A stretch of 64,000 bases of DNA from CAISIP01 sp965278985. GTDB lineage: Bacteria > Pseudomonadota > Gammaproteobacteria > Burkholderiales > Burkholderiaceae_C. A program made the translations under genes and the position numbers. Below are positions 24,593-33,747 of the stretch, in pieces. The stretch lies in the NCBI GenBank assembly GCA_965278985.1, contig OZ257131.1, positions 1,674,001 through 1,738,000 on the forward strand, written 5' to 3'. Below the pieces are notes generated by a model. That model was not told the DNA's origin. It did no database searches and saw only the letters and a program-made list of their open reading frames with translations. The stretch's first letter is position 1, and the number at the start of each line of letters is the position of its first letter.

Positions 24593-26764
24593 TCAGGCCT
24601 CCATCTCGGGCCCGCCGATCACCGAGGGCGTGAAGTCCACGCCACCCTGCGGCTTCTTGCCCGTGGCCCATTGCAGCAACGTGCCGGCCTGCAGCGGGTG
24701 CGCGAAATAGAAGCCCTGCAGCTCGTCGCAGCCCATCTGCATCAGGATGTCGCCCTGCGCCTTGGTCTCCACGCCTTCGGCCACCACCACCAGCCCCAGG
24801 GCATGGGCCAGGCGGATCACGGCGTCGACGACGGCGCGCGCATCGGCACTGCTCTCCAGGTCCTGCACGAAGCTGCTGTCGATCTTGAGCTGGCGCGCCG
24901 GCAGCTGGCGCAGGTAGCTCAGGGACGAATACCCCGTGCCGAAGTCGTCGATGGACAGGAACACACCGATCTTCGCCAGCCCCTCGAAGGCGCGCTGCGT
25001 GGCGCGGATGTCCTCCATCGCCACGGACTCGGTGATCTCGCACAGCAGCAGCTCCGGATTTACGTGGTGCCGCGCCAAGGCCTCCTGGATGCGCGCCACC
25101 AGGTCCTCCTCGCGCAGCTGGTGCACCGAGATGTTGATGGCCACCCGCAGGCGCATGCCGCGCCGGGCCCAGGCTTCCATCTGCCGGCAGCATTCCTCGA
25201 TGACCCAGTGGCCCAGCCCCGAGATCAGGCCGTAGCGTTCCGCCACCGGAATGAAATCGTTGGGGAGCACCACGCCACGCTGCGGATGGTTCCAGCGCAG
25301 CAGCGCCTCCACGCCGCGCAGGCCGCCCTTGCGGCCATCGAACTTGGGCTGGTAGTACAGCTCCATCTGCCCCAAATCCACGGCGCGGCGCAGCTCGCTT
25401 TGCAGCGTGAGCTGCGCCTCGACCTCGGCGCCCATGTGGGCTTCGAAGAGCGCATAGGTGCCGCTGCCGGCCCGTTTGGCGACGTACATCGCCGCATCCG
25501 CATTGGCCACCAGCTTGTTGCGCTCGCCGTGCCCGGGATGCACCGCCACGCCCACGGAGGATGGCACCTGCACCGACTTGTCGACGATCTGGAAAGGCGC
25601 CTCGAAGGCCTTCACCACGCGCCGCGCCAACGACACGGCATCGGCCACGCTGCCGGCGTCCTCCACCAGCAACAGGAATTCGTCGCCACCCACGCGGGCC
25701 ACGGTGTCGCTCTCGCGCGCCAGCGCCGTCAGGCGGGCTGCCGCCTCCTTGAGCACCAGGTCGCCGGCGGCGTGGCCGAAAGAGTCGTTGACGGGCTTGA
25801 AGCGGTCCAGGTCGATGAACAGCACGGCCAGGAACTCGTTGTGCCGGGTGTCGGTGCGCGCGTCCATGCGCTCGGCGCGCGCCAGTGCGTGGCGCAGGCG
25901 CTCCTCGAACAGCAGGCGATTGGCCAGGCCCGTCAGGGGGTCGATGAAGGCCCGCTGGCGCAGCTCGTCGTTGGCCTCCTGCAGCTGGGCGTTGACCTGC
26001 TGCAGCGACGTCTCCATGCGCTGGGTGATGCGGCGCATGCGCGTGTCGATGAAGGAGCTGAGCAGGGTCAGCAGCAGCACGATGGTGCCCGACAGCATCA
26101 CCAGCAGCTGCAGGCTGGAGCCGCCCAGGTCACCCGCGCTGCGGCACACTGAACCCTCCGGGAAACCCGCCGCCGCCATGCCGGTGTAGTGCATGCCCGC
26201 GATGGCAATGCCCATCACGACCGCCGCCGCCAACTGGTAGGCCACGCCGCGCCCTTCCTGCACATGGCGCAGCCAGAAGAAGATCATCAGCGCCGCGGCG
26301 GACGCACCCACCGCGATGGCGGCCGAGGCGGCCACCAGTGCGGTATTCCAGACGATGCCGGGCGCCATGTCCAGAGCCGCCATGCCGGTGTAGTGCATGG
26401 CGCAGATGCCCACGCCCATGGCCAGTGCGCCGCAGGCCAGGCGCCACAGCGTCAGGCTGCCCCTGTTGGCGAAATACAGCCCCACGCCGGAGGTGGCCAC
26501 CGCCGCCACCCACGACAGAAAGGTCAGGCCGTAGCCGTACCCCAGGGTGATCGGCAGCGCGAAGGCGAGCATGCCGATGAAATGCATGCACCAGATGCCG
26601 GTGCCCATGGCCACCGAGCCCCCGGCCCACCAGGTCAGCGCGGCCCTGCGCTGCGGCACACGCACCCTGCGCGCAAGGTCCAGTGCCACGTAGGACGCGA
26701 GGAAGGCCATCGCGATGGAGGCCGCGACGCCCGCGGGGTCGTGGTGGGAGGGGAGGAACTGCAT
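24593..26764 (-). CDS. MHYT-GGDEF-EAL c-di-GMP protein, tandem copy A
   Basis: 723 residues. The N-terminal MHYT sensor is a seven-helix membrane domain with three metal-binding motifs (CMHFIGM near 60, AMHYTGM near 125, GMHYTGM near 190). It is thought to bind copper and sense O2, CO or NO. A short coiled coil leads to GGDEF (intact, near residue 360, with RESD in the I-site position) and EAL (intact VEALLRW, DDFGTGYSS). Both activities may be present. It is a paralog of the next gene, and the two lie head to tail 88 bases apart. A shared element (CCTAGAATC) sits just upstream of both start codons, so they probably arose by tandem duplication including the promoter. Confidence 0.92.
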   Translation of the reverse strand: MQFLPSHHDPAGVAASIAMAFLASYVALDLARRVRVPQRRAALTWWAGGSVAMGTGIWCMHFIGMLAFALPITLGYGYGLTFLSWVAAVATSGVGLYFANRGSLTLWRLACGALAMGVGICAMHYTGMAALDMAPGIVWNTALVAASAAIAVGASAAALMIFFWLRHVQEGRGVAYQLAAAVVMGIAIAGMHYTGMAAAGFPEGSVCRSAGDLGGSSLQLLVMLSGTIVLLLTLLSSFIDTRMRRITQRMETSLQQVNAQLQEANDELRQRAFIDPLTGLANRLLFEERLRHALARAERMDARTDTRHNEFLAVLFIDLDRFKPVNDSFGHAAGDLVLKEAAARLTALARESDTVARVGGDEFLLLVEDAGSVADAVSLARRVVKAFEAPFQIVDKSVQVPSSVGVAVHPGHGERNKLVANADAAMYVAKRAGSGTYALFEAHMGAEVEAQLTLQSELRRAVDLGQMELYYQPKFDGRKGGLRGVEALLRWNHPQRGVVLPNDFIPVAERYGLISGLGHWVIEECCRQMEAWARRGMRLRVAINISVHQLREEDLVARIQEALARHHVNPELLLCEITESVAMEDIRATQRAFEGLAKIGVFLSIDDFGTGYSSLSYLRQLPARQLKIDSSFVQDLESSADARAVVDAVIRLAHALGLVVVAEGVETKAQGDILMQMGCDELQGFYFAHPLQAGTLLQWATGKKPQGGVDFTPSVIGGPEMEA

Positions 26765-26852
26765 GCGAAGATTCTAGGTAGCAAGTCGCTCGTGTACGCT
26801 GCGGACAGCGGCGCTGACGCCACGCGCGGGCCCACACGGGCAGGGGTTCGCG

Positions 26853-29024
26853 TCAGGCATCCAGCTCCGGCGCGCCGAGCACCGAGGGCGTGAAGTCGAA
26901 CCCACCCCGCGGTTTCTTGCCCATGGCCCATTGCAGCAGGGCATCTGCTGCCATGGGCCGCGCGAAATGAAAACCTTGCAATTCATCGCAGCCCATGCCG
27001 ATGAGGATCTCGCTCTGCTCCTTGGTCTCCACGCCCTCGGCCACCACCACCAGGCTCAGCGCATGGGCCAGCCTGATCACTGCATCGACCACCGCGCGCG
27101 CATCGGCGCTGGTCTCCAGGTCCTGCACGAAGCTGCGGTCGATCTTGAGCTGGCGCGCGGGCAACTGGCGCAGGTAGCTCAGCGACGAGAAGCCCGTGCC
27201 GAAGTCGTCGATGGACAGGAACACGCCGATCCGGCCCAGCCCTTCGATCGCGCGCTGCGTGGTGCGGATATCGTCCATCGCCACCGACTCCGTGATCTCG
27301 CACAGCAGCTGTGACGGGTCCACCTTGTGCTGCAGCAGGGCCGCGTGGATGCGATCCACCATGTCGTCTTCACGCAGCTGGTGCACCGACACGTTGACCG
27401 CCACGCGCAAGCGCATGCCCCGCTGCGCCCAGGCCGCCATCTGCCGGCAACACTCCTCGATCACCCACTGGCCCAACACGGAAATCAGGCCATAGCGCTC
27501 GGCCAGGGGAATGAATTCCCCGGGCATCACCAGGCCGCGCTGGGGGTGGTTCCAGCGCACCAGCGCCTCGACCCCGCGCAGTCCGCCGCGGCGGCTGTCG
27601 AATTTGGGCTGGTAGTGCAGCACCAGCTGGCCCAGGTCCAGCGCACGCCGCAACTCGGCGTGCAGGCTGAGCTGCGCATCGACCTGCACCGCCATGCGCG
27701 GCTCGAAGAGCACGAAGTTGCCGCTGCCCGCGCGCTTGGCCACGTACATCGCCGCGTCCGCGTTGGCCACGAGCTTGTCACGTTCACCGTGTCCGGGATA
27801 GATGGCCACGCCGACCGACGCGGGCACCTGCACGGCCTTGTCCCTGATACGGAAGGGTTCCTCGAAGGCTTTCACGACCCGCCGCGCGAGCGCCACGCTG
27901 TCGGCCTCGCTGCCCGCATCTTCCATCAGCAGCAGGAACTCGTCGCCGCCCACGCGCGCCACCGTGTCGCTGCCGCGGGCCAGCCTGCGCAGGCGCTGCG
28001 CCGCCTCCTGCAGCACATGGTCGCCCGCCGCGTGGCCGAAGGAATCGTTGACGGGCTTGAAGCGGTCCAGGTCGATGAACATCACCACCAGGCGCCTGGC
28101 ATGGCGCGTCTCGGAACGCGCTTCCTGGCGCTCGCAGCGCGACAGGGCATGGCGCAGGCGGTCCTCGAACAACACGCGGTTGGCGAGCCCCGTGAGGGGA
28201 TCGATGAAGGCCTGTTGCCGCAACGCATCATTGCTTTGCCGCAATTGCGCATTGACCTCCTGCATGGACGCCACCATGCGCGCGGCCATCCGGCGCACGC
28301 GGGTGTCGATGAAGGCGCTGAGCAGCGTGAGCAGCAGCACCACGACGCCCGACAGGGTCACCAGCTCCGCCAGGCCGGTTCCGCCCAGGGCGTCGGCGCT
28401 GCGGCACACGGAGCCGGCCGGGAAATTGGCTGCCGACATGCCGGTGTAGTGCATGCCCGCGATCGCCATGCCCATCACCAGGGACGCCGCCAGCTGGATG
28501 GGTACGCTGTAGGCGCTGCGCACCTGGCGCAGCCAGAAAAAGATCAGCAGCGCCGCCGCGGACGCCGCCACCGCGATCACCACCGAAGCGGCGACCAGCG
28601 GCACGCTCCAGACGATGCCGGGCGCCATGTCCAGCGCCGCCATGCCGGTGTAGTGCATCACGCAGATGCCCAGACCCATGGCCACCGCACCCCCCGCCAG
28701 GCGGCCCAGCCCCAGGCGACCGGCGCTGGCCAGGTGCAGGCCCACGCCGGAGGTGGCCACCGCCACCACCCAGGACAAGAGCGTGAGCCCCTGCGTATAG
28801 CCCAGCGCGATGGGCAGCGAGAAGGCCAGCATGCCGATGAAGTGCATGCACCAGATGCCGGTGCCCATGGCCAGGGAGCCGGCCACCCACCAGGCCAATG
28901 CAGCCTTGCGCTGCGGCGACCGGACATGCTGCGCCAGATCGAGCGCCACATAGGACGCGAGACAGGCCATTGCGACGGAGGCGCCCACCCCTGCGAGATC
29001 ATGCTGGGAGGGCAAGAACTGCAT
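26853..29024 (-). CDS. MHYT-GGDEF-EAL c-di-GMP protein, tandem copy B
   Basis: 723 residues, exactly the length of copy A, with the same domain order. In the first 60 residues 47 are identical by eye. All three MHYT motifs, GGDEF (RGSD in the I-site position) and EAL (VEALVRW, DDFGTGFSS) are intact. Divergence is greatest in the membrane loops and around the coiled coil between sensor and output, so the two copies may respond to different signals while feeding the same c-di-GMP pool. An upstream CCTAGAATC element is conserved with copy A. Confidence 0.92.
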   Translation of the reverse strand: MQFLPSQHDLAGVGASVAMACLASYVALDLAQHVRSPQRKAALAWWVAGSLAMGTGIWCMHFIGMLAFSLPIALGYTQGLTLLSWVVAVATSGVGLHLASAGRLGLGRLAGGAVAMGLGICVMHYTGMAALDMAPGIVWSVPLVAASVVIAVAASAAALLIFFWLRQVRSAYSVPIQLAASLVMGMAIAGMHYTGMSAANFPAGSVCRSADALGGTGLAELVTLSGVVVLLLTLLSAFIDTRVRRMAARMVASMQEVNAQLRQSNDALRQQAFIDPLTGLANRVLFEDRLRHALSRCERQEARSETRHARRLVVMFIDLDRFKPVNDSFGHAAGDHVLQEAAQRLRRLARGSDTVARVGGDEFLLLMEDAGSEADSVALARRVVKAFEEPFRIRDKAVQVPASVGVAIYPGHGERDKLVANADAAMYVAKRAGSGNFVLFEPRMAVQVDAQLSLHAELRRALDLGQLVLHYQPKFDSRRGGLRGVEALVRWNHPQRGLVMPGEFIPLAERYGLISVLGQWVIEECCRQMAAWAQRGMRLRVAVNVSVHQLREDDMVDRIHAALLQHKVDPSQLLCEITESVAMDDIRTTQRAIEGLGRIGVFLSIDDFGTGFSSLSYLRQLPARQLKIDRSFVQDLETSADARAVVDAVIRLAHALSLVVVAEGVETKEQSEILIGMGCDELQGFHFARPMAADALLQWAMGKKPRGGFDFTPSVLGAPELDA

Positions 29025-29066
29025 CGGCGGATTCTAGGCAGCCGAGCAGGAAAGAGCTACTACTTG

Positions 29067-32000
29067 TTACGGCTCTAGCACGAAGGCATGAATGGCCTCG
29101 TCGATCCCGGCCAGCAGCAGGCTGTATTCGGTGGCCACCACCCGATCGCGCACCGCCAGCAGGTCGGCGTGCAGGGCCTGGCCGCGCTCACCGAGGCCGA
29201 AGCGGCACAGGGCGCGTGCGCGCGCGAGCACCATCAGCGACCAGGGGAAAGGCTCGGGCGCGGTGAATCGTTCCAGCATCCGCGCATAACGCTCGGCCTC
29301 GTCCCAGTCGCGCTGGTTGAGCGACACCTGGATCGCGGCGTCGCAGAACAGGTAGAAGCTGTGGCTCATCGCGCCGGTCAACAACGCCTCGCCTTCGGCC
29401 AGGATCGCGCGCTGGCGCACGGGGTCGGTCTCGATGCGCGCACGCACGGCATGGAACTGCGGGCCCATGAAGGCCATGCCCACCGGACCGGCCATCTGCG
29501 CGCAGCGCTCCACATGCGCGCGCGCGGCGGCGAGGTCGCCCGCGCGCAGGGCCAGCAGCGCATGCATCATCCAGGCGGTCGCCTCGAAGCGGTTGCTGCC
29601 CAGGGCGCGGGCGATCTCCAGCACGCGGGCCAGGTTCTGCAGCGCGGGCTGCCAGTTGCCACGCACCCAGCCATCGATCAGCACCCGCTGCATATGCGCC
29701 AGCATCTCGCTGCGCCGCTGTGCCATGCGCTCGGCCAGCGCCAGCGCCTCTTCGCAGACCTGCAGCGCGGCGCCCGCGCCCAGCAGGTACTGCAGGCACC
29801 AGCCCTTCACCGGCAGGTAGGCCACCTGCACACGCAGCAGCCCGTGCGTGCGTGCCAGCGCCAGGCACTGCTCGATGGCCGCAAAGGCGGTGGCCACGCG
29901 GCCCTGCGCATAACTGGCATCCCCCACCCCGCCCAGCGCGGAGGCCTCGGCCTCTACCGAGCCGGCCTGCCGGGCCAGCACCAGCGCGCGTTCATGGGCC
30001 TGCAGGCATTCGGCCGCACGGCCGGTGCCGAAGAGCAGGTTGCCGCGCAGGCCGTGCAGGCGCGACAGCTCCAGCGTCATGCCCGCGGCCTCGGCCAGAG
30101 GCTGCGCCTCGTCGAGCAGCTGCAGCCCCTCCTCCCCGCGGTCCACGATGCGCAGTGCAGAAGCCTTGGCCAGCAGCGCCTGGGCGCGCTCGGCACCGGT
30201 GCCGGCGGCCTGCAGCACCTCGTCGCTGGCCGCGATGGCGGCCGCCACCTGGCCGGTCTCCAGCAGCAGCCGGGCCCGCGCGACACGCCAGGGAAAGGTG
30301 GACTCGCCCTCGGGCACCAGCCGCAACCCGCGCTCCACCCACACCAGCGCCTGTGCGTACTGGAAGTCGGCGGCCAGGGCCTGGGCCGTGACCCGGCAGG
30401 CCTGTGCCGCACGCGCGTCCTCGGCACGCTCGAAATGCTCTGCGGCCAGCGCCACGTCGCGCGGCTCCACCCACTCGGCCGCCAACTGGTGCAGCTGGCG
30501 CCGCCGCGCGTGCAGCAGCGAGCCGTAGGCACCGTCGCGGATCAGCGCGTGGCAGAACACATAGCCGCCATCTTCCGGGCGCATCAGGAACTGATCCACC
30601 AGCGGACGGGGGTCGTACTGCGCGTCGCCCAGCAGGTGGCGCACCACCGACAAGGGCGCACGGTGGCCCCACACCGCGGCCGCCTGCAGCGCGCCCTTGT
30701 CGTGGGGCGCCAGGCGGTCCATGCGGGCCTGCACCAGCGCCTGGATGGAGCCGGGCAGGCTCGTCGCACTTTCGTCACCGGCATTGAGCAACAGCTGCTC
30801 CAGGAACAGCGGATTGCCCTCGGCGCGCTCCACGCAGCTGCGCAACAAGCTCTCGGAGATCGTGGCAGCGCCGGCCGCCAGGCGCAGGGCATCGTCGTTG
30901 TCCAGCGGGCCCAGGTCGATGCCGCTGACCGGCAAGCCATGCAGGCTGCCGCGCCAGTCGCCCACGCTGGGGTCGCCGCCAAAACGCGTGCTCAGCACCA
31001 GCAGCAGCGGCTTGGTCGCCGTCAACGCGGCCAGCGCGGCCAGGTACTGCAAAGCCTCTGCGTCGGCCCAGTGGATGTCCTCCACCAGCAGCATCAGCGG
31101 AAAGGCCATGGTCGGCGGCTGGGCCAGGTGGCACAGGGCGTCCAGCCGGCCCCTCTGCAGGGCGTCCATGTCCATCGCGGCCAGCAGCGCACGCGCGGAT
31201 GCGGGCGGTGCCACGTCCAGCAGTTCGTAGAGGAACGGTGCATCCGCCGACGCCGAAGGAAGGCGTGCGGCCAGCTCCGCGATGCCCTCGGTGCGGCTCT
31301 CCAGATCGGCGTCCGTCGCCAGGCCCAGCAGGCTTTGCACCAGCATGCGGATGGCGTCATGGCCCGTGCGTGCGCCGAAGTCCAGCACCACGGTGGTGTG
31401 GCAAGGCAGGCCCTGCTCGCGTGCCACGTGCACGAATTCCGTCACCAGGCGCGACTTGCCCATGCCGGGGTCACCCCGCACGATCACCACGCGGCCGCGC
31501 TGGCGCTGCAGGCAGGCCTCCAGCAGCGCGCTGAACTGCCGCATCTCCTCGCCCCGGCCCACCAGCGGGCTGCTGCCGGCCTTGGGCACGGCGCGTTCGG
31601 CGGCGATGCGGTAAGGCACCAGCGGCCGCTCCTTGCCCTTCACTTCCACGGGTGCACCGGCCTCGCCATGGAACCAGTCCGACACCTGCTGCCACACCTG
31701 CTGGCTCACCACCACTTCGCCCGGTGCTGCCAGCCCGCGCAGGCGCGCGGCGGTGTTGACCGTGTCACCCGTGAGCAGCCAGTCGCCCGCGCGCGAATCG
31801 GTGCGCCGGGCGATCACCAGCCCGCTCTGGATGCCGGTGTGCATGGACACGCGCCGCCCGAGCCGCGCCACCAGGCCCTCGGCCAGGCCGTCCACCACCT
31901 GGTGCAGTTCCAGCGCCGCGAGCACCGCGCGGCGCGGATCGTCGCGCCGCGCCACGGGGATGCCGAACATCGCCATCACCTCGTCACCCACGAACTGGTT

Positions 32001-32438
32001 CACGCGCCCGCCATGGCGCTCGATGACGGCGATGGCCTGGTCCTTGATGCGCGACATGACGGCCTCGACCTCCTCGGGGTCGAAGGCCTCGTTGAGCGCG
32101 GTGTAGCCGGTGAGGTCGGAGAACATCACGGTGGCGTGGCGGCGCTCGCCGTCCTCGGGGCCCGAGGAGGCCGGCGCAGGCTGCGGCGCGGCCGACAGCC
32201 CCGCGCGATGCACCGGGCCCGGTGCCTGCGCGGGCGCCACCGCGGGCACAGCATCGAGCGCGCCGGTCTCCACGGCGCGCTGCAGCCGCTTGCGGTCGCC
32301 CATGGAGGCCATGCCCAGCTCGCGCAGGTCGGCATCACTGAGCGTGGGCAGCAGGTCCACGCTGATGTCCTCTGCGACAAAAGCGTCGGCATACTTGCCG
32401 AGCGCATGGGCCTGCAGCCAGGTGTGGATATCGGTCAT
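29067..32438 (-). CDS. SAM domain-class III cyclase-AAA ATPase-TPR signalling protein
   Basis: 1123 residues. Order: SAM-type helical domain (about 1-65), Pro/Ala linker, class III nucleotidyl cyclase homology domain (about 98-280), AAA/STAND-type ATPase (Walker A GDPGMGKS 322-329, Walker B LLVEDIHWAD) and a TPR-like helical C-terminus. The cyclase keeps both metal aspartates (Asp108 in MFSDLTG, Asp152 in GDE) and the transition-state pair Asn228 and Arg232. The base-recognition lysine position is Gln148. This architecture is common in betaproteobacterial and rhizobial genomes, mostly with unknown ligands. It should be cytoplasmic, with the ATPase and TPR parts integrating a protein or nucleotide signal. 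Divergent from acylphosphatase. Confidence 0.88.
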   Translation of the reverse strand: MTDIHTWLQAHALGKYADAFVAEDISVDLLPTLSDADLRELGMASMGDRKRLQRAVETGALDAVPAVAPAQAPGPVHRAGLSAAPQPAPASSGPEDGERRHATVMFSDLTGYTALNEAFDPEEVEAVMSRIKDQAIAVIERHGGRVNQFVGDEVMAMFGIPVARRDDPRRAVLAALELHQVVDGLAEGLVARLGRRVSMHTGIQSGLVIARRTDSRAGDWLLTGDTVNTAARLRGLAAPGEVVVSQQVWQQVSDWFHGEAGAPVEVKGKERPLVPYRIAAERAVPKAGSSPLVGRGEEMRQFSALLEACLQRQRGRVVIVRGDPGMGKSRLVTEFVHVAREQGLPCHTTVVLDFGARTGHDAIRMLVQSLLGLATDADLESRTEGIAELAARLPSASADAPFLYELLDVAPPASARALLAAMDMDALQRGRLDALCHLAQPPTMAFPLMLLVEDIHWADAEALQYLAALAALTATKPLLLVLSTRFGGDPSVGDWRGSLHGLPVSGIDLGPLDNDDALRLAAGAATISESLLRSCVERAEGNPLFLEQLLLNAGDESATSLPGSIQALVQARMDRLAPHDKGALQAAAVWGHRAPLSVVRHLLGDAQYDPRPLVDQFLMRPEDGGYVFCHALIRDGAYGSLLHARRRQLHQLAAEWVEPRDVALAAEHFERAEDARAAQACRVTAQALAADFQYAQALVWVERGLRLVPEGESTFPWRVARARLLLETGQVAAAIAASDEVLQAAGTGAERAQALLAKASALRIVDRGEEGLQLLDEAQPLAEAAGMTLELSRLHGLRGNLLFGTGRAAECLQAHERALVLARQAGSVEAEASALGGVGDASYAQGRVATAFAAIEQCLALARTHGLLRVQVAYLPVKGWCLQYLLGAGAALQVCEEALALAERMAQRRSEMLAHMQRVLIDGWVRGNWQPALQNLARVLEIARALGSNRFEATAWMMHALLALRAGDLAAARAHVERCAQMAGPVGMAFMGPQFHAVRARIETDPVRQRAILAEGEALLTGAMSHSFYLFCDAAIQVSLNQRDWDEAERYARMLERFTAPEPFPWSLMVLARARALCRFGLGERGQALHADLLAVRDRVVATEYSLLLAGIDEAIHAFVLEP

Positions 32439-32539
32439 GAGTGGACGAAGGCTCGAAGGGGCGACGCGGGCCGGGACCGGCTATTCTGCGCCCCTCGGCC
32501 CCCGGGGCGCATTCTTTCCACCTCGCCATTTCCGTTCGC

Positions 32540-32845
32540 ATGTCCGACCCCGCATCCTCCGCATGGACCACCCAATCCTTCCGAATCACCGGCCGCGTGC
32601 AAAGGGTCTGGTACCGCGCATCGATGTGCGCCCAGGCCCAGGCACTGGAGGTGCAAGGATGGGTGCGCAACCGCAGCGACGGCAGCGTGGAGGCCCTGTG
32701 CCAGGGCACCCCCGCCCAGCTGGAGGCGCTGCGCCAATGGTGCCTCGCCGGCCCGCCGAAGGCCAGCGTGGAGGAGGTGCAGGTACAGACCCTGCCCACC
32801 CCCCAGGCTGCCTTGGGCGCTTTCAGCCAACGCGAGACAGAGTGA
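32540..32845 (+). CDS. Acylphosphatase
   Basis: 101 residues from ATG 32540. The small alpha/beta sandwich fold is evident from FRITGRVQRVWYR (catalytic Arg26) and GWVRNRSDGSVE (catalytic Asn44). It hydrolyses acyl phosphates such as acetyl phosphate or carbamoyl phosphate. The canonical loop reads VQGV; here the glycine is Arg22, an unusual change in the phosphate-binding cradle. It has its own start in the divergent gap after the cyclase gene and is followed, convergently, by the GST gene. Confidence 0.9.
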   Translation: MSDPASSAWTTQSFRITGRVQRVWYRASMCAQAQALEVQGWVRNRSDGSVEALCQGTPAQLEALRQWCLAGPPKASVEEVQVQTLPTPQAALGAFSQRETE

Positions 32846-32870
32846 TGGACGACAGGCCGGAACGCCGGGG

Positions 32871-33551
32871 CTAGGAATAGGCGCCCGGCACCGGCACCGA
32901 CAAGGCCGTGTCGGCCGCCACGATCTCCGCCACCACCTGCGCGAAGGCCGGGCGCTCACGTAGCCTGCCGTACCAGGCATGCAGCGAAGCATGGGCCTTG
33001 AGCGATGGCCCGCCCAGGCGCTGGCTGTACAGCACCGGCATGAACATCGCGATGTCCGCCGCGCCGAAGTCTTCACACAACCAGGGCCGGCCCGCCAGTT
33101 GCCGGTCCAGCATGTCGAAATGCGTGATCAGGACTGGCACCGCCTGCGCGGCGGCGGCCTCCAGCGCATTCCAACGCTGCGGATCGGCCGGCCGCGGCCC
33201 GGTGCGGTGCATCAGCGCACGCACGGGCACCAGAAACACCTCGTCGGCGAAGAGCTCCAGCTGGCGGCACCGGGCACGCGCGGCCGCGGTGGAGGGATAC
33301 AGCGCCGGACGGGGGTAGGCATCCTCCAGGTACTCCAGGATCACGGTGGAGTCGTAGAGCGGCAGGCCGGCGTCGATGAGGACCGGCACCTGGCCCTTGG
33401 GATTGATCGCCAGCACCTCGGGGTGCTTGGGGCTGTAGCCCTGGCTTTGCGTGAAGGGCACCATCTCGCGGTCGAATGCCAGGCCTTTTTCCGCCAACGC
33501 GATCTCCACCTTGCGCGCGAAAAGGCTCAAAGCTGCCGAATAAAGTTTCAT
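32871..33551 (-). CDS. Glutathione S-transferase family protein
   Basis: 226 residues from ATG 33551. Thioredoxin-fold N-terminal domain (LYSAALSLFARKVEIAL, GQVPVLID with the cis-proline, and DSTVILEYLED, the glutathione-binding Ser) plus an all-helical C-terminal domain. The serine-rich first loop suggests a Ser- rather than Tyr-type enzyme, possibly a stringent-starvation-protein-like or zeta/beta-type GST. The substrate is unknown. An upstream extension to 33695 contains no fold-compatible sequence. Convergent with the acylphosphatase gene, 25 bases away. Confidence 0.87.
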   Translation of the reverse strand: MKLYSAALSLFARKVEIALAEKGLAFDREMVPFTQSQGYSPKHPEVLAINPKGQVPVLIDAGLPLYDSTVILEYLEDAYPRPALYPSTAAARARCRQLELFADEVFLVPVRALMHRTGPRPADPQRWNALEAAAAQAVPVLITHFDMLDRQLAGRPWLCEDFGAADIAMFMPVLYSQRLGGPSLKAHASLHAWYGRLRERPAFAQVVAEIVAADTALSVPVPGAYS

Positions 33552-33747
33552 GGGGGAATCCTGCGGGGCCAAGGCGGCAGATTGTGCCCAAAGCGCCCTG
33601 GATGGCTGTGTGGACGCCCCGTGCGGCGAATTTAGAGCGCTAACCCTCGGTTCTGCAGGGCCTTTCCGGCGCAAATGGCCTGAAAATTGCTGCACTGCAA
33701 AATGCCGGCTTGTGCCTTCGCGAGACGGCAGCTACCCTCCAGAAAAA

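Noticed and set aside
29088..32963. 1291-codon plus-strand frame opposite the cyclase gene
   Set aside because: The translation is His/Gln/Arg/Ala-rich with no domain, while the opposite strand has clear SAM, cyclase and ATPase motifs.
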